Source: Siniperca chuatsi (taxonomy: Eukaryota > Chordata > Actinopteri > Centrarchiformes > Sinipercidae). From it: a stretch of DNA of 64,000 bases. This document shows positions 28,004-39,700 of this stretch, piece after piece. Position 1 is the first letter of the stretch. The number at the start of each line of letters is the position of its first letter. The stretch is taken from the NCBI RefSeq assembly GCF_020085105.1, contig NC_058046.1:25362675-25426674 (forward strand), written 5' to 3'. Below the pieces are notes generated by a model that worked only from the letters and a program-made list of their open reading frames with translations, was not told the DNA's origin and searched no databases. A program made the position numbers and the translations under genes.

Positions 28004-30066
28004 AACAGACACTAGTCTACAACCCTATGAACCATGAGTCATAAATCATTTTGTACCATATTAGTAAGGTTAGCTCACATTAGTTGCCATATTAAATGAA
28101 TGAGACTTAATCTATCCAAGATGAGAGGTTATATATTAATAGGTTTCTTCAGCCATATAGTGCAACATTAGTGGCATTTAGTTAATGTTTATTAATATGA
28201 AAAAACATTACTAAACTTTTGCGTCATTTTGTTTAAGTTACTAGTCACAAAACAGCTAGATGTACTTAATAAATGGCTGCTTACATTTCATAAATATTAC
28301 ATGTTGTTGTGAGGAACTGAGCAAACAGCCATAATCACCGTTTCTCCCTAGGGTGAAGCTGCCACTGACCTCTTCCCACAATGCACTCTGGTGGCTTCAG
28401 GGCGTAGGGTGTAAGGATGTAGCTCTGTGCCGCAAGGGAGCTTTCCTCCTGCTCTGTAACACACAGCCCTTACCTTTTCTCTACTCCTCTCTTCTCTTCC
28501 TCTGTCCCTGGTCGTCCTCTGTCTTTGAACACAAAGACAGACAAGTAAAGACACAAAAGACAGTGGAAGAGCAAGGGGCAAGAGAGAGCAATGAGACAAT
28601 GAACAAAGGTTTTAGAAAAACTGTATATATTGCATTATGGGGAAAGAGAGCAAGACAGAGAGGTAGCCAAAAAAAAGGAGGAAAAAGAAGACAGAAGAAA
28701 GAAAGAGAAAGGGAAGCAGATCAAATTCTGTCCAATTACAGCAGGAGCTGAGGTGTAAAGTGAAATGGTTAGGGGAAGGAGGAGGTATTCTTACTAACCT
28801 AATGTAACCAGACAGAAAGCAAAGAAGAGGAGGGGAGAGGAGGGGAGAGGGCATAGGATTGAGGCCAGTGGATGTCGAGTCAAAAGGGTGAGAAAAGGAT
28901 GGGACTGTGAAAAGTGATGGAGATAGGGAGGTGCCAAAAGTAGCGACAGAGACAAGAAACTAGATTCCAAATAATGATAAGTAGCTACACCAGCAGCCAA
29001 AAGGGGAATATGAATGGGTGCTGTTAGGCATATCATTGGTAACCTTCTGTTGATTCCCAAAAGCATTATTATATTATTGAGTTATTGAGAAGTAAAAAAA
29101 ACAAAAAACTGAGATGGTTAACAGTGAAACAATTAAATCAATGTTGGCATCAATGACAAGACAAACATTTCAATTGGTGGCCAGTCTGTAAAAGCAGACC
29201 AATTAACCCATAAAGATAACAATAAAAGCTAACATAACGTCTTAGATGCAAAAGGAAAGGCAAGTAAATCCATGAAAAACAAGAGAAAAGGGATGAAAAA
29301 ATAAATAAACAAAAACTTAATTATTTGCTTATCTACTCTGTTGAACGTTGTGAATATGCATATTATATGCTTATTATTTTAACATATAATGCCCATATCA
29401 CAGCTTTGTATAGAGGATCCCTTTACTCCACGTCCTCTGAGCCTTTAATGAGGACCATGCTAATGGAAAGAAGGAAAGAAGAGGAATTTCTCTGAAACTC
29501 AAACACGTGTGTCTTCACAGAGTCACTGCTTGATCTTCTAACAGTGCCAGATCTTCCAAGGCTCTTTCATGCCATCATCGTTAACCCTTTTAAAGTATTC
29601 AACTCTGAAATGTTTTTTATTCTTCTTTCACATGTACTGCTTTGATTTGTATGTAGGGTCAGAAACGACTGGTGATCATCAGGGAATAGAGCACAAGGGA
29701 AACATTTCAACTGACATAAAAGAGAGTAATACATCCTACTTATTATGTGAAATCTTATTGTGACTGCACATATCTGTTTTTTCCACTGCTTTGTTTAATG
29801 ATTTTTTTGACATTGTAAAACATAGAGGCATGCAATAAACGTGTCACACTCTGTTATTAAATGAACATTTATGTTTCACTGTATGTAAGCAGCGGCCAGT
29901 AATCTATTTGCTATGTTTTCCACACAAGATTATCTGTGTGCTTGTGCATGTGTGAGATGAGTGTTAATATGCACACTCTGATTAACACTCAAAGTCAGGA
30001 AGCGAATGATAAATTAGGAGCAAGTTTTAATTCACTCACCACCAAAGGGAATTACAGACACAATAT

Positions 30067-30108
<42 letters not shown>

Positions 30109-30400
30109 GGAAAGAGATAAACAAATTAATGCAAAGGGGAGGAGATTAGAGAGCAAATGAGTTTACCCATACGCCATGACGCTGATTACTCAGAGACAAA
30201 TATCTTTCCCCTCATGATATCCTTCCACTGTTTGTGGCATGATTGGGCTGTATGTCTTGTTATTGAGAGCAAATGAATGAGAAACAGTAGCAAACAGTGG
30301 ATGACCTTATATTTAGAGGACACCTTGTACTGTGGAGGGGTTTGATGTTTGCCCTAAATGTGGCTTTAATATTAGACTCCTGTTAACAAAATGAAGTATA
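28004..30400. other. Non-coding intergenic stretch
   Basis: No gene is recognised. It includes a purine-rich block at 28540-28860, which causes spurious frames, and a CA microsatellite at 30069-30104. Confidence 0.6.
30069..30104. repeat. (CA)n microsatellite
   Basis: A pure CA run of 36 bases followed by GAGGGAAAGAG. Confidence 0.95.
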
Positions 30401-30715
30401 GCTGCAATTAACAATCGTTTTCATTATCACTTTATTTATTTTTCCTTTTTATTAATTGTTTAGTTGATTAAATGTCAAAAATGCCCTTCACAATATCCCA
30501 GAGCTCAAGGTGATGTCTTCAATTTACTTGTTTTGTCTGACCAACCCAAGGATTTTCGATTTACACTATAAAACAGAGAAAAGCAGCAAATCCTCACATT
30601 TGACAAGCTGGAACCAGAGAATGTTTGTCATGTCTGCTTGATAAATGATCTAAAGGATTATTTGATTATCAAAATTGCTGTTGATTAATTTTCCTGTTGA
30701 TTCAGTCATCAAAAA
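30401..30715 (+). mobile_element. Dispersed fish DNA-transposon-like repeat
   Basis: It begins GCTGCAATTAACAATCGTTT and ends with ATTATCAAAATTGCTGTTGA and TTAATTTTCCTGTTGATTC. The order of blocks, including AGCTCAAGGTGATGTCTTC and AAGCTGGAACCAGAGAATG, matches a common teleost repeat in which both ends carry multiple ATTAATC-like motifs. A likely right-end fragment (TTTTGTCAGTTAATCAGCAAC) reappears at 31350-31380, after two other elements. The superfamily is not assigned. Confidence 0.55.
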
Positions 30716-30740
30716 AGTTCATTCTTGACCTTGGGAACAA

Positions 30741-30907
30741 CAGTTGACAAAACAATCTCACCTCAAGGTCTATTTAAGCCCTGCTGGAGCTTTTGATCAT
30801 ATACACATGATCTTCATCAGCAGATAATGATGAGTATGCCCAGAAATGTCCTTTTTTAAAATTCTTTCTTAGAGTTCTTTAGTGTTTTAAAATTGTTTTG
30901 TCAACTG
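30741..30907. mobile_element. Short MITE with perfect 16-bp inverted ends
   Basis: CAGTTGACAAAACAAT at 30741-30756 is repeated exactly in inverted orientation at 30892-30907. The 167-base unit has no coding capacity. The interior contains the palindromic GATCATATACACATGATC. It lies between the dispersed repeat ending at about 30715 and a second inverted-repeat element at 31.0 kb. Confidence 0.75.
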
Positions 30908-31028
30908 CGGCGGAAACTCAACTTTAAAGCCAACATGAACGAGAAATGCTTGGGAGAATAAATAAATAAAATTTTAACATCTACATGTCCGCGACAACTG
31001 GGCAAGTTCACCTGCTGAGGAAGATTGT

Positions 31029-31314
31029 GGCTGTGTCCAAAATCACTTCCTATTTACTGTATAGTACACTGTACTGTATTTACTCATTTTATTTCTGTGT
31101 CCGATTTCTGAGTATAAATTTATGCTCTATATAGCGCCCTCAAAAACTGAAAAAGTAATGTCCATGCCATGTTCACCACTTTCTGCTAACAATCCCACTG
31201 TGCAAGTGTCCAAAATCTTAATGTACTGCTCACTACTGTATAGAGTGAACGACTGAGCGTCTACTATAAAGGTAGTAGTATCAGTCCAATGAGGAAGTGA
31301 TTTTGGACACAGCC
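31029..31314. mobile_element. MITE with perfect 22-bp inverted ends
   Basis: The 22 bases at 31029-31050, starting GGCTGTGTCCAAAATC, are repeated exactly in inverted orientation at 31293-31314. The 286-base unit contains a TACTGTATAGTACACTGTAC core and no open frame of note. It matches the form of a common fish non-autonomous DNA transposon whose ends read GGCTGTGTCC. I could not identify a convincing target-site duplication, so the superfamily is left open. Confidence 0.85.
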
Positions 31315-31383
31315 TGTGTGTTACAACTACTAAATGGACCTCGCGATTGTTTTGTCAGTTAATCAGCAACATTTTCAGCCCTA

Positions 31384-33773
31384 GACTGAAGCTCTTAATG
31401 AGACATTTACAGTATGTAGGAGAACTGTTTCTAGTTTTCAAAATGGCACCAAGACATAAGTTAGTATTCAAGAATAGATCACAGACATGTTTCAAACTAG
31501 GTGTTAAGGGTATCTAGCCTTCTTAAATGACCTTGGATCAGGTCATAAGGAAAGCAAACCTATTTACAGAAGACAGGAAAAGTTTACTGAAAGCCACTCT
31601 GATTTCTCTTAAAGAAAACCACAGCCACAACCTCACAAAATAAAGGGGAAAAAAACAACTTCCATTCTGACTGAACAAAAACCAAAAACAGAGACTGCAC
31701 CACAAAGCAGATAAGCCAGTCCCTAATTCTTATTTAGCTCTGAAAATGGGATAATGATGATAATAAGTATTATTATCGAAATGGACGTCTTGGAGCACAA
31801 TAATCTTAACTGTCCATCACAAAGAGAAAAAAGGATCTGTGCATTTTTTTGTGTGTGCCTGTGTGTTACAGCTTACAGTACTACTTTGTAAATGAACTGG
31901 CATTAGCATGCTCTGAAAGGAGTAGAGCCGGGGTTGAAGGGAGCAGGTGAAAATCTCACTTTGAATCATTTCCCCTCCCGGTCCCTGCCATTGTTCCTAT
32001 CCTCACACATGGCAGAGGCAGAAAGAAAGGATCCTATTATTCCGGCCCAAGCCTGTTCTCCTCGTTTATCGTTTAAAGAGGGGGAAGAGAGGGGGAATAT
32101 TCTGATGGAAAGCAGGGCCTCTGTGGCAGCCTAGCAGTTGTGTGCCAGCTGAAAAGACTCCGCGGGCTGAAGCTGTGGCGGTGCCCACCACCTGCCGAGT
32201 TCTTTCTCCTTCATCTCTCCCTTCTCTCTCTGCTCTCTTTCTCTGCCTTTCACCATCAAGCGCTCGATGACTCAGCAGTCCAGGTTCAATTCAGGCTGAG
32301 GCCTCATAAAATAAAGAAAAAAAGAAGGGTTCAAAAAAAGAGAGAAAAGGAGTGCAAGAGTAGGAGTGGGAGAGTAAAAAAGGGGTGAAAGAAGCAGGCA
32401 GATACATAGCTACTGTATTTTGTTTTGCATTGAAAGAGAGGCCTAAGCTGCACCTGGCTCTGGATTTTGAAGTGATTTTCATGGGTGTTGAAGAAGGAAA
32501 AGGTTTATCTAACTCTCTTCCAGAAATCCGCACAATTTCAGGAGTGTATGAATCACAACATAATATTGCTAGTTTGTATATCTCATTCAATTCACTCAAT
32601 CTGTGCCTATTTTGGCCTTGTCTTCTTGCCATACCTGGAACACAGGCCTTGGACATTCTCCCCCTGCTCCAAAAAGAGACCCACTGAATTTAAGATCAGG
32701 TATTGATGCTGTGTACTCAGCCCCCATTAATACTGATGGGTTATTGATGGAGTGAGAGAATCCTTGTACAGCACCATCATGAGACCAGTACTGTCAAGGA
32801 AACATCTGCGCATGTGTGTGATGAAATAATGAGAAAGGGCTAAAGGAAGGTGTTGTCATATATACTATATGTCTGCACACTCACACAGCTAAAAATCAAT
32901 GAAATCCTACACAAATGGAGATATATACATTGCCTGCAGCATTGCACTTTTGTGCCAAGCCACGTGTCTTCCCAGTGGGATGGGATCCACTGCAGTCTTC
33001 CCTGAGGAAGAAGAAGGAGGAGGGCATAGTTAACTACATGGATGGAGGGAACGGCCCCACAGGCAGAGGCAGGGAGATGAAACAATGCAACTACGAAGAA
33101 GAGACGAAGTGTTGGAACACAGGGACGAACAGGACAGACCTTTGTATCAGAGGGGAAAGCAGCAGTGAATCAACATTTCCACGGATCTCTCCCCTGCTCT
33201 ACCAGGAGCAGCATCTTACAACGGCTGTACAGACAACCTGGGGCTGCGAGGCATTAATTCAACACATTGTAAATAATTAATGTGCATCAAAATATTGACA
33301 ATATATGCACACATGATCAGAAAGCATAAATTCTACTCTCTCTCTAGGGGGCTTTATCAGTCTAGTTTGTAGGCAGCTGGTACATCTTTTCTCACGCTTT
33401 ACAGCAACTTTGGACCAATAGAAGACTCTTTGCATTCAGTTTCTGTATGCATAGAGTCCTCACTGCCAATAATCTTTTTTTTTTAACTTCTGCTTTAAAT
33501 CATACTCAACCTGATCACTTAACAGGAGGAACTTTTATATACATATATAGAAATATGATGAAACTGCATGTTTCTTAAACCTTGAGTGTCTCCAGCTTTA
33601 TAAAATCATGTTGTTTTGCCAAGAATTGCTCAAACCTACAGAACATGACTATTTCACTCACTGCAAGCATCATATAGCTTTAATGAAGTACTGGAACAAG
33701 CTGATAATGTCAGAAAATGTAAAGAAACATGTATTTTTGATAGATTTTTAAGACATTTAAAAAAATCAGGACT
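31384..33773. other. Non-coding intergenic stretch
   Basis: No gene is recognised. The block at 31900-32290 is GC-richer than its surroundings and free of obvious repeats, a candidate conserved element without direct support. Frames at 32.3-32.7 kb overlap on both strands and have no domain. Confidence 0.55.
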
Positions 33774-34069
33774 TTAAAGAAATAGTCTGGCATTTTGGGT
33801 CATACGCTCATTCACTTGCTTGCAGAGAGTTAGATGAGAAGATTGATACCAGTCTCACATCTGTACAGTAAATATGAAGCTGGAGCCAACAGCCTGTTAG
33901 CTTAGCTTAGCACAAAGACGAGAAATAGGGGGAAACAGCTAGCCTGGCTCTGTCAAAGGCAAACAAGATCAGCCTACCTGCACCTCGAATACTCACTAAT
34001 GAACATGTTATATCTCTTTTGTTTAATCTGTGCAAAAACTGAAGAGTAAAAATGACAACTTGTGGTTAA
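33774..34069 (+). repeat. Percomorph dispersed repeat, copy 1
   Basis: It starts TTAAAGAAATAGTCTGGCAT and contains GAGAGTTAGATGAGAAGATT, the tandem TTAGCTTAGCTTAGC, CAGCTAGCCTGGCTCTGTC and GTTTAATCTGTGCAAAAACT. This block order is that of a very common percomorph repeat. A TTAA occurs at both limits. A shorter copy in the same orientation lies at 35259-35430. Confidence 0.75.
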
Positions 34070-35258
34070 AACAGAGCCAGTGACCAAGACAAGCCTAGAG
34101 TCCTTCTGCTTAAGATCAACATGGAGACGAGGGTCATCTGGCATTGGAGATAAAGGTGGGTGTGTGTGTGTGTGTGTGTATACCACTTATAACAGACGCT
34201 GTCCATCTCCCTCGCCCACCATGGGCAGGCCAGGCATCTCTAATTCACATTCCTCAGATTATAGAGGGCCATCCCAGACAAGCAGAGGCAAGCCTGGACC
34301 CACCTGGGCAGACCCTGGTAAATTCCACTCATGCTCGCAGACCTACTGGGATAAGAAAAGCTGGGGAGAAGTGGGGCCATTTTTAGGAATTTCCCACCAG
34401 ATAAAATTGAAAACAGCATTTGAATTTGAGAACAAGCTTCATGCTTGTTCTCGAGGAGCCAAAACAGCACTCAACATGAATGAACTCTAGCAGGCAAACA
34501 GGCACTCCAGGTCTTTGCTGTGAGTAATGTCCACGCTATACCGACCCACCTACCCACCCCCCTACGCTCACACTATTGTGTTTACTTGGCGCTGATGTTA
34601 GGGGAGAGGGAAGAGGGTGGGGGAGGGCAGGCTAGGGTTATCGTCACCAGGGCCATTGTTCCTAAGCGACCTCCATTCAGGGTCATTTAGCATGTGACAC
34701 TTCTAGGGGCACAGTGCATTTCTAATGGCACAGAAGAGCAATAAATGTGCCAGCTCCCTACACTCTGACCTGAGCCAGGATGATGAGAAATAAGGCAGGA
34801 GAGATAAGGTGGAAGGAAGGGGGTTGGCAGAGGGAGAGTGAAATTATCAACTCAAAATTAGGGACAGGAAAGCAACAGAAGAAACACATAATGACAAGAT
34901 GGTATTGAAAGACACCTATGTAAAGCAGACGAGAAGGTTGAAGGAGCTCATCTACATACCTGAGGAGGGCGTGTGCACAAGTATGTGTGATATATGCAAG
35001 TGTGTGTTGACTTTAAGTGATGGACAGGCCAGCAGCCCACAGCCAAGGGCATTCCTGCCTAGGCATCAAAAGGGATACGAGAAAGAGACACTGGTGGGAG
35101 GGGGCTGTAGACAGGCTGGAAAAGGCCCAGTGTTTACCACAGCTGGGTCTACCCTAACTACAGGAGGTGGAGACGATAGTAGAAACTCCTAACAATACTG
35201 TCAGGTGAGGCCCATCATATTCAGTTTTCATTGAGATTTTTAGACATTTTAATTAATT
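34070..35258. other. Non-coding stretch between two repeat copies
   Basis: No gene is recognised. It holds a short GT microsatellite at 34159-34179. Blocks at about 34190-34340 and 34600-34760 are non-repetitive and GC-balanced, which in a gene desert is the look of conserved regulatory DNA; this is not demonstrable here. Confidence 0.55.
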
Positions 35259-35430
35259 TTAAAGGAATAGTTTGACATTTTGGGAAGTACGCTTTTTTTG
35301 CCTTACGCTGACCGTTAGATGAGAAGATCAATACCATTCTCATATCTGTCTGTTAAATATGAAACTATGGCCAGGAGATGATTAGATTAGCTTAGCTTAG
35401 CTTAGCATAGCATAAAGACTGGAAGCTGGG
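35259..35430 (+). repeat. Percomorph dispersed repeat, copy 2 (truncated)
   Basis: It begins TTAAAGGAATAGTTTGACAT, shares GTTAGATGAGAAGATCAATA and the AGCTTAGCTTAGC run with the copy at 33.8 kb, and breaks off after CATAAAGACTGGAAGCTGGG. The 35 bases before each copy are also similar (AGATTTTTAGACATTT-type sequence), so the shared unit extends a little upstream. Confidence 0.75.
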
Positions 35431-35504
35431 TGACTGCTGGGGTGACAAGAGGGTAACAGGCGCAATGACTTCCTGGAAGTCACTCAAGGACTCTAGCATT
35501 GTTT

Positions 35505-35553
35505 AGTCAAGTGCTCTTTTGTCTACCCCTGTACCTCCCCTCATAGGTCCATA
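35505..35553 (+). repeat. Short duplicated segment, copy 1
   Basis: The segment starting AGTCAAGTGCTCTTTTGTC, with TGTACCTCCCCTCATAGGTCC further in, is similar over about 49 bases to 36294-36343 in the same orientation. It is probably a fragment of an unrecognised dispersed repeat. Confidence 0.5.
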
Positions 35554-36293
35554 CTTCTCAATTGAATGTATTTCAGTCAGAGGCACTTAACGTGAAAGAA
35601 TGTACCATTTATTGCAAATGGTTATACAGTTAGATTTTCTCTGCTGTTTGAGGGAGCTCTCAATAAATCCGAGCAGCGATGAAGAGTCTGCTGAGAGTGC
35701 TTATCCTCATACACTTAGGATACAGCATCAGATACAGAAATGTACATTAACATGAGCTTAGCAAGATAATACTAAAGCTTAAGTGACATGAGGAGGAAGT
35801 TGGGGTGGTGGAGGGAGTTGCGCAGCAATCAGCATTGGCATTAGAGAATCAGCAGAGTAATAGAGACAGTTTATAAAAGGCCCTAAAACACTTGTATGAA
35901 TGGTAGCAAACATATGATGCATCAATAATCCAATGATATGTGACAGCTGATGCAGTGCCACTTCAGTGCTCTGCTAGAATGAGGACATTCTTCATTCTTT
36001 TAATGCATCTTTTTTTAAGCTTGCATCAGTGCCAAACAGTACAATGGTGCAATGTCGCTAAAGGAAATGACTCAAGAATCATGACAGCATATGTCAAATA
36101 CAAGAAAACTGCATTTGCAAGTTGGACTAGTGGCCATAAGTTGACCCCTAACAACTGCTACTAAAGGACTCCTGGCAGGAAACTTTCTTACAACACTGCA
36201 AGCTATGGATTCAAAAATAGACAAAAAATTAAGTCAATAGCTCTGTCAAATACTGAAGGTTGTGACCTGATAATTACTGCAGGGCTCGAGTAA

Positions 36294-36343
36294 AGTCAAG
36301 AGCTATTTTGTCCCCACCCTGTACCTTACTTCCTAGGTCCCTA
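36294..36343 (+). repeat. Short duplicated segment, copy 2
   Basis: This is the partner of 35505-35553, with AGTCAAGAGCTATTTTGTCC and TACTTCCTAGGTCC. Substitutions are scattered through the pair, so the duplication is old or both are independent copies of one family. Confidence 0.5.
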
Positions 36344-36707
36344 TGCATGTTGGCCTTATATTTATTGTCTAAAGAAAACTGCCAACAGGTTTTCATTTCA
36401 CAGGAATGAAATACACATGCACACCACCACCTAACATGTGTCACTAAGGCATGTTCAAACAATGTACATAAATTTGCCCCGAGTCAAACCGCACAGGGTA
36501 GCAATACCTGAAATGAGACAAGAAACATGTGACCAGTAAGTTGGGACACATTACCCATTACTTATTATCTACAGTATGAACAGGATCCCTTACGCCAACA
36601 CAACGACAGAATCAGACTTGTTCTCAAGAGAGGAACACAAAACTAAGAAAAGTCAAACAGTCTTGGTTTTCAATCAAGCTTTTAATGAAAAGATCATAAA
36701 ATAACAG

Positions 36708-36713
36708 TTTATT
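36708..36713 (-). terminator. Candidate distal polyadenylation signal of hic2
   Basis: On the minus strand this reads AATAAA. It lies about 5.9 kb beyond the hic2 stop codon and to the left of the last ORF-poor, T-rich (plus-strand) region, so it could end a long 3' UTR. Other AATAAA-like hexamers occur between here and the gene; only transcript data can say which is used. Confidence 0.25.
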
Positions 36714-39700
36714 TTTCCTCACTGCTGTACATTAAGACTGCAAGGTTGTGAGTGCTGAGGTCAGCTGTATTACACTTTTATGACACTTTGAGTTTGCGAG
36801 CCCCATCGCTATGCACGGCGGTGGCTCTGACCTGAATACGAGCTCTCTGAGGAGTGGAGATAAAGAGAGAGCCCAACCTGGGTGCTGCCAAAAGCCACAA
36901 AAAGAGTCACAGAATTTCACCTTAAATACTGGTGTGTGCATGTTAGGTTGTTTGAAGTGTAGACGGTGGCATCTGCGTTTGCATGAGTGGAGGTGTACAT
37001 GCATACATGCCAGCAAAAGTGCACCTGGGTGTGTACACCTTTGCATGTGAAGTGTGTTTGCCAAGGGGGAGGGCTTCTCGGTCTTTAATTATTCATCAGC
37101 AAAGACCCTACATGTCCATTTCAGAGCCTTTCAGCCCACGGATCCTGATACATTATTGAGAGGCTCTTCCTGAAGAAAACAGACCAGAGAGGAAGCCGAC
37201 TTCATGGGCAGCTCCACTAATCAACTCTTCAAGTACTATTTTTTAGCAGCTAATCATGTCTTTCCATCAACGTAGTGCACATCAAGGTGACACTATGCCT
37301 TTGTGAATTAGGTTAAATAAAAAGATGCCAATTAAATTAAAGGTTACGTATGAAAATATGCTGCAACAAACTCCATTTCAAAAAGCATATTTTGGTTACA
37401 GATGGACGGCAAAAAAAAAAGTTAAAAAGTATAAATGCTGACATGTAATGGAAAAATAGCACATTTCTGTAAACACAGAGTTGAGGTAAATTGGTGCTTT
37501 CTGTTTTTCTGTACACTAAATACTGATGCGAAATGTAAAATGCAGCAGAGCTGAGGATACAGTCGCCTGCGCAGTAACAGAGATTACAGAGGGTCAAAGG
37601 GCTAAAACGGGGGGTCAGGTAAATCTGAGATAGGAAACAAGGGACAATAAAGCTTAGACATGTTTTAATGGCACTGGAGGCCATTTTAAAACTGGCTTTG
37701 GTTTAGTCTGCCGAGGTAAGAAGGAGCATCTCCATAATAACTGGACAGACCAGCCCCTCTACTATACAAAATGCCTGGAGAGGATGGTAATAGCAACAAC
37801 TGTATATAATGTAACAACAATAATACCAAGAAATGAGATGGAAACTTGAATGCTTAGAGCAGAGTACAGTCTATCGGTTGCATTTCCTGCTTTGTATATT
37901 CATTTTTAAAGCTTTTGTAACACTGCATAATGATATGACATTTCAACAAACACACAGGAACAATGATGAGGTAAGACGAGAAAGACAAAGAGTAAACCGT
38001 CAGTTAAATGGGAAGTGATATGAGAGTGCCCGGGTCTTCCCAGAGGCATTGAAAAACATACAAAGTGCACTTAGTAAAGCTATCTTACCCAACGTTTCTA
38101 AAATCCCCCGATGTAGAACTAACCGACACTAAAAACATAAATGTCATGTAAAAGAGATGAAAGAAGTGGCAAGTGGTTTAAGACAAGAAATGTAACAATA
38201 GTCACACAAACACTACCGTTCCACTGAGAGAAGTGTTGATTATGTGCATGTTTCTGCTGTGTGAATGTTTTTTTTCCTAATGGCAGCAGCATGGCAACAC
38301 CCAGGGAGAGCAAGCTTGAAAAGATACAGTAGCCTCCTTTTCTGCACAGGCAGGTCACAGTGTCCTGCCTGTGTCCACAGACACACACAAGGGGTTAAAG
38401 TTCAACTCCCCTGGTGTGCAGTCATTCAGTGAGAACTCAAGAACAAATGGGCAAAAAACACCCATAGTCAATCACATGAAATAAAAAAAAACTACAGAAT
38501 GTCAGGTGTAACTGAGAAAGAAGATATTAAATGTCATAGACCATTTTCTTTGAGTTAGGGAAAATAAAATCAGTTCTCCCACAAAAAAGTCAACTTCACA
38601 GATTGTGGTTAATGGCTATGTTTTGTGTCTCATTTTTGATTCTCAGCTTGAAATCCTCAAACGAAAAAAAAAAAAAAGGGGGTCCTGCCTCCACCTCAGT
38701 CTCACACACTGAGCATATTCTTTGCAGAGGTGAGGGCAGGACCAGAAATAAATACATTCATCACTGACAATAGACATTTGATAAAAAAAGAACACTGTCA
38801 ATAAGTGTTTGCACCAACTTTGTATGAGGCCTGGCCAGCCAGAGGTTTGTGCTGCTTTTACCCACAGAACACAGGAAGCTAAAAAAAAAAAGTTTCAAAA
38901 CATCATAAAAGCAGAAATACAACAATAACATTCACAATTAAGACTACCAGGTAAGCCTGTTTACATGCAGTGAACAAATCAAAGCTACATTCTCCAGATA
39001 GGTTTCAAAAACCGCCAGCGTAAGAGATGTACCACGTTACTAAAACAACCCAAACCATTCAAGCATCACCCACCCACTCTTACATATTAAGAAACCCAAT
39101 CAGCAGAGGTAGTCCTCAAGTGCATTTGGGTAAACACAGAGACAACATTGAGCTAAAGACCCTGACTAACAATGCCTTTTGATTAATATGTCAAGGACGC
39201 ACTGCCCACCCCCATTGCTGCAGTCCCATCTGAAGACAGGCCAGAGGGCAGGTGGACTGGGGCGCAGGGTCACCCCAAAGCCAGCTGGCAGAGGGAGGTG
39301 GGGGTGGGGTGTCCCTAAACCACACACCCCTCCCCTTAATTGAATATGCAGCAGTTCACCCCATGTTTGACGCTATGCTTTTGTTTTGGCAGCAACCTCT
39401 GTGGAAAAGCATCTTTTAAAAAAAATACACACAAAAACCACCTCTCTGACTGGCCGAGCCTTGACTGAGGTCTGTAAAACTGTAAAAGTTCATGTAAACA
39501 ATGAGATAAATACATATGTTTCTTTTTTAGAGCCACACATGGTTCCATAATCATTCAAATGTGCTTTGGTTTAAAAAATAGTTTGTGGATTTGGGTATGA
39601 GCTTTTTTTTCTTCTTAGTTCTTTGTACAACTTTGCAACTATTTCTGAACATACTGTGTAACTAACTAAAAATGTAGACTTGTTTCGAGCTGCCTCGCCT

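Noticed and set aside
31029..31314. Assignment of the 22-bp-ended MITE to hAT or Harbinger
   Set aside because: No clear 8-bp or 3-bp target duplication could be identified at the ends, so the superfamily was left open.
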